Positions 1-11,069 of a stretch of DNA of 64,000 bases are shown piece after piece; the stretch's first letter is position 1, and every line of letters begins with the position of its first letter. The DNA lies in contig JAACJM010000131.1 of the NCBI GenBank assembly GCA_013368315.1, positions 62,001 through 126,000 on the forward strand, written 5' to 3'. The translations under genes were made by a program, and so were the position numbers. The DNA comes from Tetrapyrgos nigripes (Eukaryota; Basidiomycota; Agaricomycetes; Agaricales; Campanellaceae). The notes under the pieces are model-generated. The model saw only the letters and a program-made list of their open reading frames with translations. It did no database searches and was not told the DNA's origin.

Positions 1-204
1 GTTTCGGGATGGTCGAGAAATTTGGCAAGTCAAAAGAAGCACGTGATTTTTCCGCAACCTCACAAACTTGAAAGTGCCGGATTATCTATCCAGTCGCTTT
101 GCCAAGCGGTTTGATCGACTTTTCATCGAACCTTTGTAAAAGAGCGGTTCGAGTCTACTCTGTCGGTAGGATTCTCAGTCGTGACGGTGCGGAAAGAAGA
201 CGCA

Positions 205-2760
205 CCGCGACGGATCCAAGTGCGCGACTGAAACATCTCTACACTCAACCAACACTCCCAGAATTAATGAATTTCTCGCACTAATATGATGTAGCTTCCC
301 GGTTATGACTGTCATCACATACCTAACTGGTGCTCCGGCTTTCACCAGTGTCTACCATACCTAAAGGCCTAAGGTCTCAGACTCTCATTCCTGTGGAGGT
401 CTGAACGAATCTCAAGCCCGCAAGTAGTCGCTACTTCTTTATAACCCTCTCCGCTGTATCAGCGTACGCGAGGATGATCGCAGTTGAGAAGAAGCCTGCC
501 CTAGGGACCTGTTCGGATACAAAATAGGCCAGTCCAAGTGTTCTATTACCCGGAAAGTAGGTTTGCGGTGAATTCGGCGCTTAGTAAGTATCGCAATGTT
601 CTGACTGACATCCTCCATGCATGCCGTCATCTCCATTCTATGTCCTTTTTCTGCATCATCTGCTTGCCTTCACATACCAATCGAATTGCTTTTGAAGGAT
701 GCTGCATCCACATGGGCTGTGTATACGGGGTTCTGACCGAAAATCACCCGTTGTCCCTTTTTGAACCAACTGGACGGGCGGCACCGAAGGAGGTGTTAAA
801 GCGTTCATCTTCGAACCTCTTAAATATGGATCAGCAAGGGTCCCGTTTCTGTCCTTCTTGAATCGGGCCAAAACGAGTCATGGTCAAATCTCTGCACCAT
901 ATCGTCTCCTTCACATGTCTCGCCTTCATTATTGCGTCTCCGAGTACCGTCATATTGGTCCAGTCAGACAGTCCAAGTGCAAAGTGCACTGACCCCAAAT
1001 TTACGCGGCATGTCTTCGTCGCCTCTGCACTCTACATACTTTCACTAACTGGCCAATCACAGTTCTCCAATTCAGAAGGCCAAGACCCGTGTACTGTTGC
1101 AGCAAAGGTTGGACAAATTTGCGATCCCAGTAGGTTTCATCCTTATCATCGATGAACTTGGCGAGTTTTACTTATTACCGAATTTCGGTGAAAAACCAGA
1201 TTTCTTCATACCAGCCATTGGTCCAGGACAGTTTTACGGCCCCACTGGCAACAACACTGAACCGGAAATAAACCCTTGCACATGTAGCACTGTCTATTTT
1301 TCGCTGCTGACAGTTTGCAGCGCCTGTCAAGCTGCCGATACGGCTGCGTGAGTCTCTTCTTTGTGTCGCACATCCTCCTCATTCTCATGTCTTCTTTCCT
1401 TCACCTAGGTGGCAGATTTTTTCCGCACAGTGTATAACTCCTTCTCCGTTTGTACTATTTTTTTTTCTTCGTGGAAAAAGTCAAAATAAGACATACGCAT
1501 GAAGACCCCCTGCTCCATTACCTACAGGCCTCGCAATTCCTCATTGGGCTTACCTTCCACTCTTGGTAAGCGTTATCCTTCGTGTGAGAGCTTTTTGAGA
1601 TTAACCAATCTGCAGGCAAATGGTTCGGTCAATGTTGCAGCAATCGTAGCAGACCATCGTCAGTCCTGATCCTGGAATTATTTTTCTTTCTGTCTTTTAT
1701 GCTTACAGACATCCTACCTACAGAAGCCGACATACTTGGACCTAGTTCCTCAGCAGAAACATCAAAACCTAGCAGTCCGGTCTCTGCTTCGACTTCCGCT
1801 ATTGCAAGCCCATCGATTCATAGGCAGAACACGGGTCTTATAATCGGTGCAGTGGTTGGTCCTGTTGCCTTTCTGGCCCTTCTAGCATTGTGCACTGGGT
1901 GGTGGTGTCTCAGACGGAAATCAAACTCGACTGGTCACCGCCAAAACGACAAAGAGGAATCTGCAGAAGTTAAATCGTCGGCTCTGCTAGGTATTTTCCA
2001 GAGCTTCTTTCGTTCGTATTCATATCTAACTTGCTTCGTTGTCACAGAAACAATCGTAGATCCATTTATCGCCGTTCCTCTCAGCCTACCCTATTTGAGC
2101 CAAGGACGTCTATCTGCACAGTCCAGCGACCAAGAGATATCCCACCCTTCCGCTCAAGGTTCCTCAAAACGCCTCACAGGAGCCACCGTCTACTCTGAGC
2201 ACAGGTCAAGTGCACTATCTTCGCCTTCGTGGCAGTCGCAATCGTACAATGGAGGATTCGGAATTGAGATTTCGTCGGTGCAAGGCAACAATGGTCCGCT
2301 TCCTGTACATGGTGCTAAGGCTAGGGTGCCGGATGTGGAGACGCGACCTATGTCGACGCAACTGCAACCAGCTGGACGACCTGATTCGACGGGTCAGATC
2401 AGCGTGACAAGCACACAGACATTGGAGTCGCAGTTGAGAGCGATGCAAACTAGGGTGGAGATGCTTACGAGTGAGATGAATCATATGAGCATATATATGG
2501 AGGAGCCTCCTGCGTATGATAATGGCGAGGTCACTAGGGATGGGACACACAATGGTTGATGGCTTTTGGTGGATGCTAGGCAATCCCGACCGGACTAGTA
2601 CTCTAACTTTGTTCACTTCCATGCGTTTTTACGGACTTTACTATCTTGTATGTCTCTTGCAAGAGCGATAGATATATGTAGGGGTTTATGTCAATGACAA
2701 TCGTGGCAGGGACATATCAGAAGTATCAAATCCATCGTACGTACCACAACAGATTTTTCG
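205..2760. repeat. Segmental duplication, copy A (partner 5815-8545)
   Basis: About 2.55 kb here is repeated in direct orientation at 5815-8545. The match begins with the short stretch near 215-260 (ACACTCAACCAAC in both) and runs through the membrane-protein gene to the shared 3' flank GTAGGGGTTTATGTCAATGA. The repeat is a tandem gene duplication, now separated by about 3 kb containing small mobile elements. The 5' flanks have diverged much more than the gene bodies. Positions 1-879 contain no gene that I can support. Confidence 0.8.
880..2559 (+). CDS. Signal-peptide, single-TM cysteine-rich surface protein (paralog A)
   Basis: Hypothetical type I membrane protein; no function is known to me. 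The start ATG at 880 opens a signal peptide (MVKSLHH then a hydrophobic run). An extracellular Cys-rich region follows, with GQDPC, CTCSTVYF and CSACQ, then IPHWAYLPL, a Ser/Thr/Pro-rich linker, one TM helix around 1843-1905 (GLIIGAVVGPVAFLALLALC) followed by a basic WCLRRK stop-transfer, and a polar cytoplasmic tail ending at TGA 2557-2559. Introns are inferred at about 1009-1071, 1130-1212, 1348-1409, 1460-1529, 1566-1614, 1662-1708 and 1989-2046, all GT-AG. The same domain order recurs in the paralogs at 6662 (+) and 10238 (-). The family is common in Agaricomycetes; a sensor or wall-anchored role would be a guess. Confidence 0.7.
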
Positions 2761-2776
2761 GATTACGAGGCCTCTT

Positions 2777-2804
2777 AAAAATGAAAAATGAAAAATGAAA
2801 AATG
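2777..2804. repeat. Microsatellite, (AAAAATG) x4
   Basis: A 7-bp unit AAAAATG is repeated four times just downstream of paralog A. It is probably a replication-slippage repeat with no coding content. Confidence 0.8.
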
Positions 2805-3159
2805 ATAGGCCGAGTTAACTTATGTCGACCTCGCAATTGAGTAGCAAACTTTTCCACGGGATATAACTTTTCCACGCCACCTCAGCGCTCCGAAATGACC
2901 GAAATTGACTGACATCAACTAATACATCATCGGCGATTGCGTCATCCATGCTTCCTCCGTCCCCTTTCATGATGACACAGGCCCTGCAACCAAGACGAGC
3001 TTCAGACGCATTACCTTCCCTCAGCAGCCGTCAAAAGTCATAAACGACTGCGCTCTGCATCACTGCTGCTACCTCTAAACCTTCCAAGGTAAAAGCGTGA
3101 TAGAGCTCTGTGGAGAAAATAGGTTTGGCTGCACAACAGGTGTGTATCTTTGTGTGATA

Positions 3160-3392
3160 CAGTAGCTGCGAAAATTGATGCCGCTTCCTTTTTTGGAAAT
3201 AGCAGGGTGCCAGGGTGCCAGGTCACAATCTTTTGCTTCACTCTCCTTCAGTGCAGCCTTTGCAGCACTAGAAAAGTGGTGCAGCAGTCTTCTCTCATAT
3301 GTCCTGACCCATCCCGAATCAAGAAGTAAGCCAGAAACCAGCCCAGAGCTAAGTTCCAAAAAAGGAAATGGCATCAATTTTTGCAGCTACTG
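3160..3392. mobile_element. TA-flanked MITE, Tc1/mariner-like (233 bp)
   Basis: The two ends are inverted repeats of about 39 bp. The left end reads CAGTAGCTGCGAAAATTGAT and the right end, reverse complemented, reads CAGTAGCTGCAAAAATTGAT; both continue to TTCCTTTTTTGGAA. The dinucleotide TA sits directly outside each end (3158-3159 and 3393-3394), the target duplication expected for the Tc1/mariner superfamily. There is no transposase, so it is non-autonomous. Open frames on both strands here only reflect the terminal symmetry. Confidence 0.75.
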
Positions 3393-3394
3393 TA

Positions 3395-4214
3395 CATAAC
3401 ATTCACTATTTGGCACACATTATAGACCACAAGAGTTTTATTGCTTTGGAATGAGAGAATGAGAGGCTGAGAGCTATTGAGCTTAGTGAGTATATTCTTA
3501 TCATATCTTCCAAGGGCCTTGTAACTTGCCATGCAAAGCAGTGGCACCTTTTCCCAGTAGCATCAAGTGAGGAAAGAATGGAGGACTGACCCAGACATCA
3601 GGCCTGACTTTTCTGATTGGGGAAGGGGGTACAGCCACTGCCAAACCTTCCTCAAAACTTCTAGCCACTGTTTCTGCACGTACAGTAGTGTATTCTGACC
3701 AAGAAAGTCACAAAGTGCATGTTAGATTAGTGGTGCACTTTGTATACATTACAGCGAAGATCTACAATAGATTTCATCAACAAGAAAGTCAAAAGAAAGT
3801 AGTCCATGGATTCAACTGGATTGTTATTCGGTACTGGGGCTGAATTGTCAACAGGCAGGATTAAAAGATGAAGTATCTGGTGTTTCGAGATTATTCAAGC
3901 ATTACAAGGACTGTACATGGGTATAAGACGAGAGAGAGGACATGTTTTCGATGCGACTCAGTGAAGGAAGAAGTGGTCTTTCCTAGTGGAGGGCGGCAAT
4001 GCCTGCAGGACTGCTGGAGGCTTATTAAGCACACAGCCACCCAGCCGCCTGCCAAAAATGCACTCAAAAATGTCTGCCCCAGGTATTTTACTGTAGCTGC
4101 TCTTTATCTGTAACGTCACGTAGTCATATTCAAATAGAATCATCTTGAGCAGGGTGTGGTCGGAGGGAATCAGGAATATCAAAGATTTGAAGGAATTAGA
4201 TTTTGTATTTTCTA
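3395..4214. other. Intergenic, no supported gene
   Basis: AT-rich sequence with only short open frames that lack introns or recognisable motifs. A stretch near 4088-4105 (TTTACTGTAGCTGCTC) resembles the end of the neighbouring MITE and may be a fragment of another copy. Confidence 0.5.
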
Positions 4215-4222
4215 GTATACTC

Positions 4223-4602
4223 CAAGGGGGTCTGGGCTGGAGAATCCCGTACTGGGGCTAGGTAGGTAGGTTCCCTGGCGAAGCCCTTAAATTTTTTTTA
4301 CTGACTAATTTGGAGCTGGCAAGGATGCTGGCAGGTGTCAATCTGGTGAGCTGTGAAGTTAAACACAAACATATGCTCACCAGATGTTTTATGACAATTA
4401 CACAGTATCTCTGAGCACAAGCCAGGTAAGGTTCCGACTGTCCAGCAAAGCGTGAGACTTGAGGTCATGTGCACATACTATATTTGGCAGGTAAACTCGT
4501 GTGAACTTACCTTATATAGAAGGTAAGGTAGGTAGGTTCTTTGACCGAGGCACTAAATTTTTTTCTGACCCTCAGTCATTAATTTTTTTTTCAGACCCCT
4601 TG
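4223..4602. mobile_element. hAT-type MITE, 380 bp, 8-bp TSD GTATACTC
   Basis: The element starts CAAGGGGGTCTGGG and ends TCAGACCCCTTG, imperfect inverted repeats of about 12 bp. The 8-bp GTATACTC lies immediately outside both ends (4215-4222 and 4603-4610). A CAAGGGG-type terminus with an 8-bp duplication is diagnostic of the hAT superfamily. Inside, a 45-bp motif beginning GGTAGGTAGGTT occurs twice in direct orientation (about 4261-4306 and 4527-4570), like hAT subterminal repeats. There is no coding capacity. Its left ~175 bp and right ~205 bp match the two ends of the larger element at 50268-52369, which differs by a central insert. Confidence 0.85.
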
Positions 4603-4610
4603 GTATACTC

Positions 4611-5054
4611 CAAACAAGAGAAACCCCATGACCACGTGCTCGAAAAGAAAGTATTTAGTATGATCTACTCCTCAGTTAGACCAAAAAGTGAGATCTGACA
4701 CATGATTTTTAGGAAATAGTTTTCCGCACGACGTTTGGCTAATTACCGTGACTAATGCATTATGTCACATGAAACTGTCACGACTCTCCCGCAAAAAAAC
4801 CTCATAAAAATGGGTATTATTGGTATGATAGTATCCTACTAGTATAGTCTTTACAATGTACATATCATCTTTTAATCACAGAATAGCCACGATTCGTGGC
4901 CATCTACTGGCATACAGCAAGGAGGATGGTTGGGCAGACGGGTGCAGACAGGTTCTGAGGTGGCTATGTGCTTATGTCATGGGCCATCAGGCCAACCGCA
5001 AATGCCGCTCTCCATTCCTAGCTTGTGATATGGTGACCAGCCTACATATCACGA
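4611..5054. other. Intergenic, no supported gene
   Basis: No open frame with splice structure or recognisable motif was found between the hAT MITE and the foldback element. Confidence 0.5.
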
Positions 5055-5811
5055 GTCTTCGACTACAACGGTTCACAGCGGGGCACAGAGCATATTTGCC
5101 AGCCATTTTTGTGCATTCTTAAATGACGGATAGTTCACACGATTTTGGGTGAGATAAAATCCATTGTATTTACTGCTAAAAAACCAGGTTGCAAAAGCTC
5201 AAATTATGCGCTTAAGCTTTTCTGTGCTAAACTTTTTATTCATTTGTGACCAAAAAAGGGAAGTAAAGTAAATAGTATTCGAGTTTTGATTTGTAAGAAA
5301 ATACGCAAAAGGTATGATCAGTATTTGTGTGCCGGGTTCCAGCGAGTAAAATGAATTCACTGGGGCATTGAAAAACACAAACTTAAATTACTGATTTTTC
5401 TCAACAGCCGGGCATACTCCATAATGAATATTGGCCTCAAATCGGTGCCATATGGAGTAGCCCCGGTGCCGAGCAAAAATCCATCATTTAAGTTTAGATT
5501 TTTCCCATCCGCAGTGCTTCTCCTTTTACTCGCCGGAATCCGGCACACAAATAGTGATCATACCTTTTGCGCATTTTCTCACAAATCAAAATTCGAATAC
5601 TATTTTCTTCCCTTTTTTGGTCATGAATGAATAAAAAGTTTAGCATGGAAAAACTTGAGCGCATAATTTGAGCTTTTGCGACCCCTTTTTTGGCAGCTAA
5701 TACAATCAATTTTATCTCACCCAAAATCGTGTGAACTATCCGTCATTTAAGAGTGCACAAAAATGGCTGGGCAAATATGCTCCGCGCCCCGCTGTGATTG
5801 TAGTCGAAGAC
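5055..5811. mobile_element. 757-bp foldback palindrome (arms ~365 bp, loop ~27 bp)
   Basis: The left arm 5055-5423 and right arm 5451-5811 are inverted repeats along almost their whole length. Shared blocks include GTCTTCGACTACAA at the tips, GATAGTTCACACGATTTTGG, TAAACTTTTTATTCATT and CAAAAGGTATGATCA nearer the centre, with only scattered substitutions and small indels. The loop is about 27 nt around 5424-5450. No coding sequence is present. The outer tip abuts the start of duplication copy B. I see no clean target-site duplication, so a foldback/MITE origin is inferred from structure; inverted duplication of local DNA is the alternative. Confidence 0.75.
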
Positions 5812-5814
5812 GCG

Positions 5815-8545
5815 TGTGCGCGACTCGACATCTCAAAATACGCCTTCTCTACACTCAACCAACTCCCAGGATGTCAGATAAAAGACGGGTACAAGACCAT
5901 GACGGGCATCTCGCACTATGACTCGCCTTCCCAGTTGATGGCATCTAACTTTAAATTGATGCTCTGGCCTTTTCGGATTTCCCCAAAATGTCTACCATAC
6001 ACCGCCCTTCTTAATGGCCAGTTTATTATCCGGAAATTAGTTTTTCGGTGAGTAATATATCGGTTTTTACCGCAGTCCAATAGAGCTGATTAGCAGCGCC
6101 TATTTTTGCGCAATTTTTGCGGTCTCGGAATTCTCCGGACGCTGATCGGCTAAGTTCTAAATGTCGTCATCTGGGTCGAAGGCTTGCACTCTGCTATCTC
6201 TCCTGCACTCTTCTCATTATTAGTGCTCGCAATGCATTCTGAACATATCTAGGGGATATGTTGGAAGTTTTGAGACTAAAGTATGAGGGATTCATGAAGC
6301 GTGGAGGCATACCAAAAATCCGGCAATTTGCCTTAGTAAGCACTTAGTAAGCACCACAGAAATCAACTCGCTTTTCGGTTACGTTTCGGAGATAAAAAAA
6401 GGGCGCTAATCAGCGCTTCAGCTCTAATATCAAACTATTCTGACATCTTCCATGCAGGCCGTCATCTCCATCATCTCCCAGCCTCCACATACCAGTCCAT
6501 TAAGATGTTGCGTCCACATGCGTCTTACCAGACCAAGTCATCATCAACTTGACAGGCAGCACCGAAGCAGTCTCGAAGCACTAATCCCCGAACATTATAA
6601 GTAACAGCGATCAGCAAGGGTCCCGTTTCTGTGGGCTCTTTTCTTTTCTGTCCTCGTCGCCATGGTCAAAACTCTGCACCATATCATCTCCTTTATATGT
6701 CTCGCCTTCATTGTTGCGTCTACGAGCACCGTGACACTGGCCCAGTCAGGCCCTTCAAGTGCAAAATGCACTGACCCCAAATTTACGCAGGCATGTCTTC
6801 GTCCGTCCTCTGCACTCTACATACTCCGCTAACTGGCCAATCGCAGTTCTCCAATTCAGAAGGCCAAGACCCATGTACTGTTGCAGCAAAGGTTGGACAG
6901 ATTTGCGATCCTAGTAGGTTTCATCGTTATTATCGATGACTTCGCGAGTTCTATTACTGAATTTCGGTTAAAAACTAGAGTCTTTCATACCAGCCATTGG
7001 TCCAGGACAGTTTTACGGCCCCACTGGCAACAACACTGAACCGGAAACAAACCCTTGCACATGTAGCACTGTCTATTTTTCGCTGCTGACAGTTTGCAGC
7101 GCCTGTCAAGCTGCCGATACAGCCTTGTGAGTCTCTTCTTTGTGTCGCACACCCTCCTCATTCTCATGTCTTCTTTCATTCACCTAGATGGCAGGATTTT
7201 TCCGCACCGTGTATAACTCCTTCTCCGTTTGTACTACTTTTTTTCTTCGTGGAAAAAGTCGAAATAAGACATACGCATGAAGACCCCCTGCTCCATTACC
7301 TACAGGCCTCGCCATTCCTCATTGGGCCTATCTTCCAGTCTTGGTGAGTGTTATCCTTCATGTGCACCTTTTTTGCGATTAACCAGTCTGCAGACAAATG
7401 GTTCGATCAATTTTGCAGCGATCGTAGCAGATCATCGTCAGTCCTGATTTTGGAATTATTTTTCTTTCTATCTTTTGTGCTTACAGATATCCTACTTACA
7501 GAAGCCGACATAGTAGGACCCAGCTCCTCAGCAGCAGCAGCAACGGAAACATCAAAACCTACCAGTCCGGTCTCTGCTTCAAATTCCGCGATTGCAAGCC
7601 CATCGATTCATAGGCAGAACACGGGTCTTATAATCGGTGCAGTGGTTGGTCCTGTTGCCTTTCTTGCCCTTCTAGCATTGTGCACTGGGTGGTGGTATCT
7701 CAGACGGAAATCAAACTCGACTCGTCACCGCCAAAACGACAAAGAGGAATCTGCAGAAGTTAAATCGTCGGCCCTGCTAGGTATTTTCCAGAGCTTCTTT
7801 CGTTCGTATTCATATCTAACTTGCTTCGTTGTCGCAGAAACAATCGTTGAACCATTTATCGCCTCCGCTCACCATAGTATCCCACCCTCTTTGAGCAAAG
7901 GACGTCTATCTGCACAGTCCAGCGACCAAGAGATACGCACACACGCACGTCACGCCTCGGTTCCAGTTCAAGATATCTCAAAACGTCTCACAGGAGCGAC
8001 CGTCAATTCTGAGCACAGGTTAAGTGCACCATCTCTACCTTTGAATGGTCCAGCATATGTACATGATGCTAGGATGCTCGACGTGGAGACGCGACCTACT
8101 AGTATGTCGATGCACCTGCAACCCCCTGGCCATGGACGACTTGATTCAATGGGTCAGGTTGTCAGCGAGACTAGTACTAGTACCCATGACCAGACCTCGA
8201 TGCTGGAATCGGAGTTGAGAGAGATGCGAGCAAGGGTGGAGATGCTTACGAGCGAGATGAGTCAGATCACTCATATGAACAGGTATATGGAGGTGCCTCC
8301 TGCGTATGATAGTGGGAATAATGAGGTCGCTGGTCATGGAACACAAAGTGGTTGATGGTTCTTGGTCGATGCTAGAATACCAATCACTTTTGACTTTGCT
8401 CACTTCCATACATGACTTCGCTATCTTGTATGTCACTTTTGTCAGAGCGACATGATGTATGTAGGGGTTTATGTCAATGACAAGCGTAGCAGGGACATCA
8501 GTATCAATGCCATTGTACGCACTACAACAGATTTCAAAGACGTTA
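5815..8545. repeat. Segmental duplication, copy B (partner 205-2760)
   Basis: Direct repeat of 205-2760, carrying the second tandem membrane-protein gene. Its left edge coincides, within a few bases, with the right tip of the foldback palindrome, which suggests that the palindrome landed at or caused the boundary. Confidence 0.75.
6662..8355 (+). CDS. Signal-peptide, single-TM cysteine-rich surface protein (paralog B)
   Basis: Tandem duplicate of paralog A with the same architecture: signal peptide from ATG 6662 (MVKTLHHIISF), GQDPC and CTCSTVYF/CSACQ cysteine motifs, Ser/Thr-rich linker, TM helix at about 7624-7686 followed by WYLRRK, and a cytoplasmic tail ending at 8355. The tail differs from A by several in-frame indels, so the two are diverging fastest inside the cell. 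Exon 1 has one extra base relative to A (ACGCAGGCATGTC against ACGCGGCATGTC). The frame is kept only if the first intron here uses a GC donor (CAG|GCATGT); otherwise this copy is frameshifted early. Function unknown. Confidence 0.6.
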
Positions 8546-8710
8546 ATAACTACTACTCAACCTTCATAAAATACATAAGTCACACTGACCAGGGCTATGT
8601 AGTCAAAACCAGTCCGCGTGACATACATAGAAGAGTATTATAGGCAGAACAAATATCACAAATAATCAGGAAACCAGTCATTACTAAGAATAAGCACCAC
8701 CGCCAAAGGA

Positions 8711-8776
8711 AGAACCAGTAGCCCGAGAAAAAAGAACCAGTAGCCCGAGAAGAAAGAACCAGTAGCCCGAGAAGAA
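8711..8776. repeat. 22-bp tandem repeat, 3 units
   Basis: The unit AGAACCAGTAGCCCGAGAA plus 3 bases occurs at 8711, 8733 and 8755, with one or two differences between units. It lies between the convergent paralogs B and C, just past the stop codon of C. It probably arose by slippage. Confidence 0.85.
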
Positions 8777-8781
8777 ACCGA

Positions 8782-10238
8782 TTAAATTTCCGGTGATGCC
8801 GTGTCAGGACGATACGGATGCCATTCACCATGTTCACTTGGCGCAGTATGTGGGAAGGCAGAAAATGTTGTGTTGATCGTTGGTTGAGGGGGCGAGGTCG
8901 GTCGTAAGATAGAAGAAGATATGGGAAGAGGGAAAGTCGTTGGATCGTCAGGGTTCTGTTGGCCAAGTTTAGATCAATGTTGTCACACGACCAAGCAGCG
9001 GAAAGATCGCATCGCACTCACATAAAGCTTTGGAGGAGTAGGACTCCTAGACCCAAATGAATGATCCGGATAATGATTAGACATAGTGGCGCCACCACTA
9101 TCTCTTAATGTCTCTGGCGAAGTCCATCCTGGGGTAGTAGGAGCGGTCTGCATCATTTTTTGAGGACGCCCAAATTCGGCGGCTGGGGTAGCACCTAGAC
9201 CGCGACTATTGTTTTGGTTTCGTCGACGGATGAAGAAGGCTAGAGCGGCGAGGAGTGCTAGAAGGACGACTCCTCCAACGATTCCACCTGCTATGGCGCC
9301 TGCATTTGGTTTGGTTCCTCCTCCACCTGAACCAGCGCTGTCGGAGGCTTGAGACTGGGAAGGTGCAGGCGAAGAAGTGGTGACGGGGCTACTTGGTGTT
9401 GCCGGAGTTGATGTAGTGGAAGAGGTAGTTCCTGTCACGTCCGGTTCTGGATGAGAGAAATGAGTTCAAGGTATAGCGTCGGGAGAATGAAATAAGGCTG
9501 ACGGGTGTCCGCTCGTATACGCAAGGGATCAATGGAGCCGTTTTGCTTGAAATAACAATTAGATACTGATGCGTGTATGAAGACACTGTAGTCGCACCAG
9601 AAGCGGCGTGAAAGCCCAGTGAGGGATGTCGACACCTGGAGGAATCGGGACCGGAAATCTGTTTATACTTGGTTTATTCGGTGGCTGTATTAGAGCTTGG
9701 AAAGAGCATACGAGTCGGAGACATTGCCATCGGATACAGTTTTTGCAGTGCAGTTGGCGCTGTAGGTAGTCCATCTAGAACAGAAAGTCTCAGCAAGAAG
9801 CTTTGGCCACAGAATAAACGACAACTCACGGAAGTGAGTCCACTCCTTGACATACACCACAAATTGTCAACAGTGTGAAATAGACGGTCGAACAGATGCA
9901 CTCCGTCGTTTTACCAGCTTGAGTTGCTGAATAAAAGTGACTAGGGGTGATAGGTGGTATTGTGAAGCCTGGATGGGACAGTAAATGAGTAGATCCAATC
10001 CGCATCACAGAAGACGTACCAGGATCACATATTTGACCAACTTGTATACCGACAGCGCAGGCATCTTCACCTTGAGAATTTTTCAACTGTTCCTCAAAGA
10101 AATTAGAAGACAGCCAAAAATCGATGAAATCTGAAGATTTACCCCAATATCCGTCGTGCAATTAGCAGCCTGGGCCAGCACCCTCGGCAGCACCGTACCG
10201 CCCAACAATAGAGAACCGAGAATGGGCAGCTTCAGCAT
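8782..10238 (-). CDS. Signal-peptide, single-TM cysteine-rich surface protein (paralog C)
   Basis: Third, more divergent member of the family of the genes at 880 and 6662, on the opposite strand. I chose ATG 10238 because it opens a clean signal peptide (MLKLPILGSLLLGG...RVLAQA). Then come EDACAVGIQVGQICDP, ECICSTVYFTLLTICGVCQ, a region with IPHWAFTPLL, a Ser/Thr/Pro linker, a TM helix (GAIAGGIVGGVVLLALLAAL) followed by FFIRRR, and a cytoplasmic tail. An intron after KLY (about 8956-9020) joins NPDDPTTF and leads to TAA at 8782-8784 (..SPEI). Sharing the CxCSTVYF...CQ motif with A and B supports common descent. Function unknown. Confidence 0.7.
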
Positions 10239-11069
10239 TCTTGTCTTCAATGCTGGTCGCGGTTGCAATCCTAAGGCGCAGAATTGACCACGAGGTGCTA
10301 CTAGCAGGCACTGCTGCCTGGTCCAGGAACGGGGGAGCTCCGACTTCTCCTGCTTTACACGGCTCTTTAAGTGTTTCCAATCCACGCTAACTTCGGAGGG
10401 CGTCATAGACTGAACAGCCCCCGTGACGGCCCATACTATCGAATTTTGGCGCCCCATCAGCCAGCAAAGATAGCAGGGTCATGCTTTCCGGGCAAATTGA
10501 AGGACATCTTGGTTCCTTTGCTGGTTCTGTGACTGCATGGAAGAAGGTGGATGACGACTTGAAAGAGTCAGCTGACCAACCTAAGGCCCACCTGTAGACC
10601 TGACCACCATGCAGGTAAAGTCTGAACGGTGCCCTCTTTTTACACCAGGGTTAATACTTACCTTCGGGATCGTCCTGGAACTGCACGCCTCGCATGGTCT
10701 AAGAATGCCATTTCTCTGTGATGGGAATTGATACGCCATATCGGCCAGGCCAGGAATTTGCAGATGAAAATAGTTCCTGGACTTCTCTGATCACGAAGTC
10801 AACGTCAAAACTCAGGCCTCAGGAATGACCTCACGTCCCTTGCATGTCTCACTCCTAGAGGTTTTTCTCCACCAGTGCCTATTGACTATCGAGAGTAACT
10901 GGTGCGTCATATGGCCCTGGATTTCTACATTCATCCAGACTATTCTTCAGCGCAGGCTTTCTGGAACAGCTGGAGGCGTGGAATTCTAGGATCAAGTTCT
11001 TTATATCGTACCAGCAGTCTTCGAATTCACATTCACTAGCCAGCACCTCACCGGAGAAGCTGGTAGCTC
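10239..11069. other. Intergenic, no supported gene
   Basis: This is upstream of paralog C. Open frames are short and carry no recognisable motif on either strand. Confidence 0.5.

Noticed and set aside
140..165. GGTTCGAGTCT resembling a tRNA B box
   Set aside because: There is no matching A box or cloverleaf in the surrounding 80 bases on either strand.
3075..3399. Open frames on both strands reading MMPxPFLEL and SKKGxGINF
   Set aside because: They mirror each other because of the MITE inverted ends; there is no independent coding evidence.
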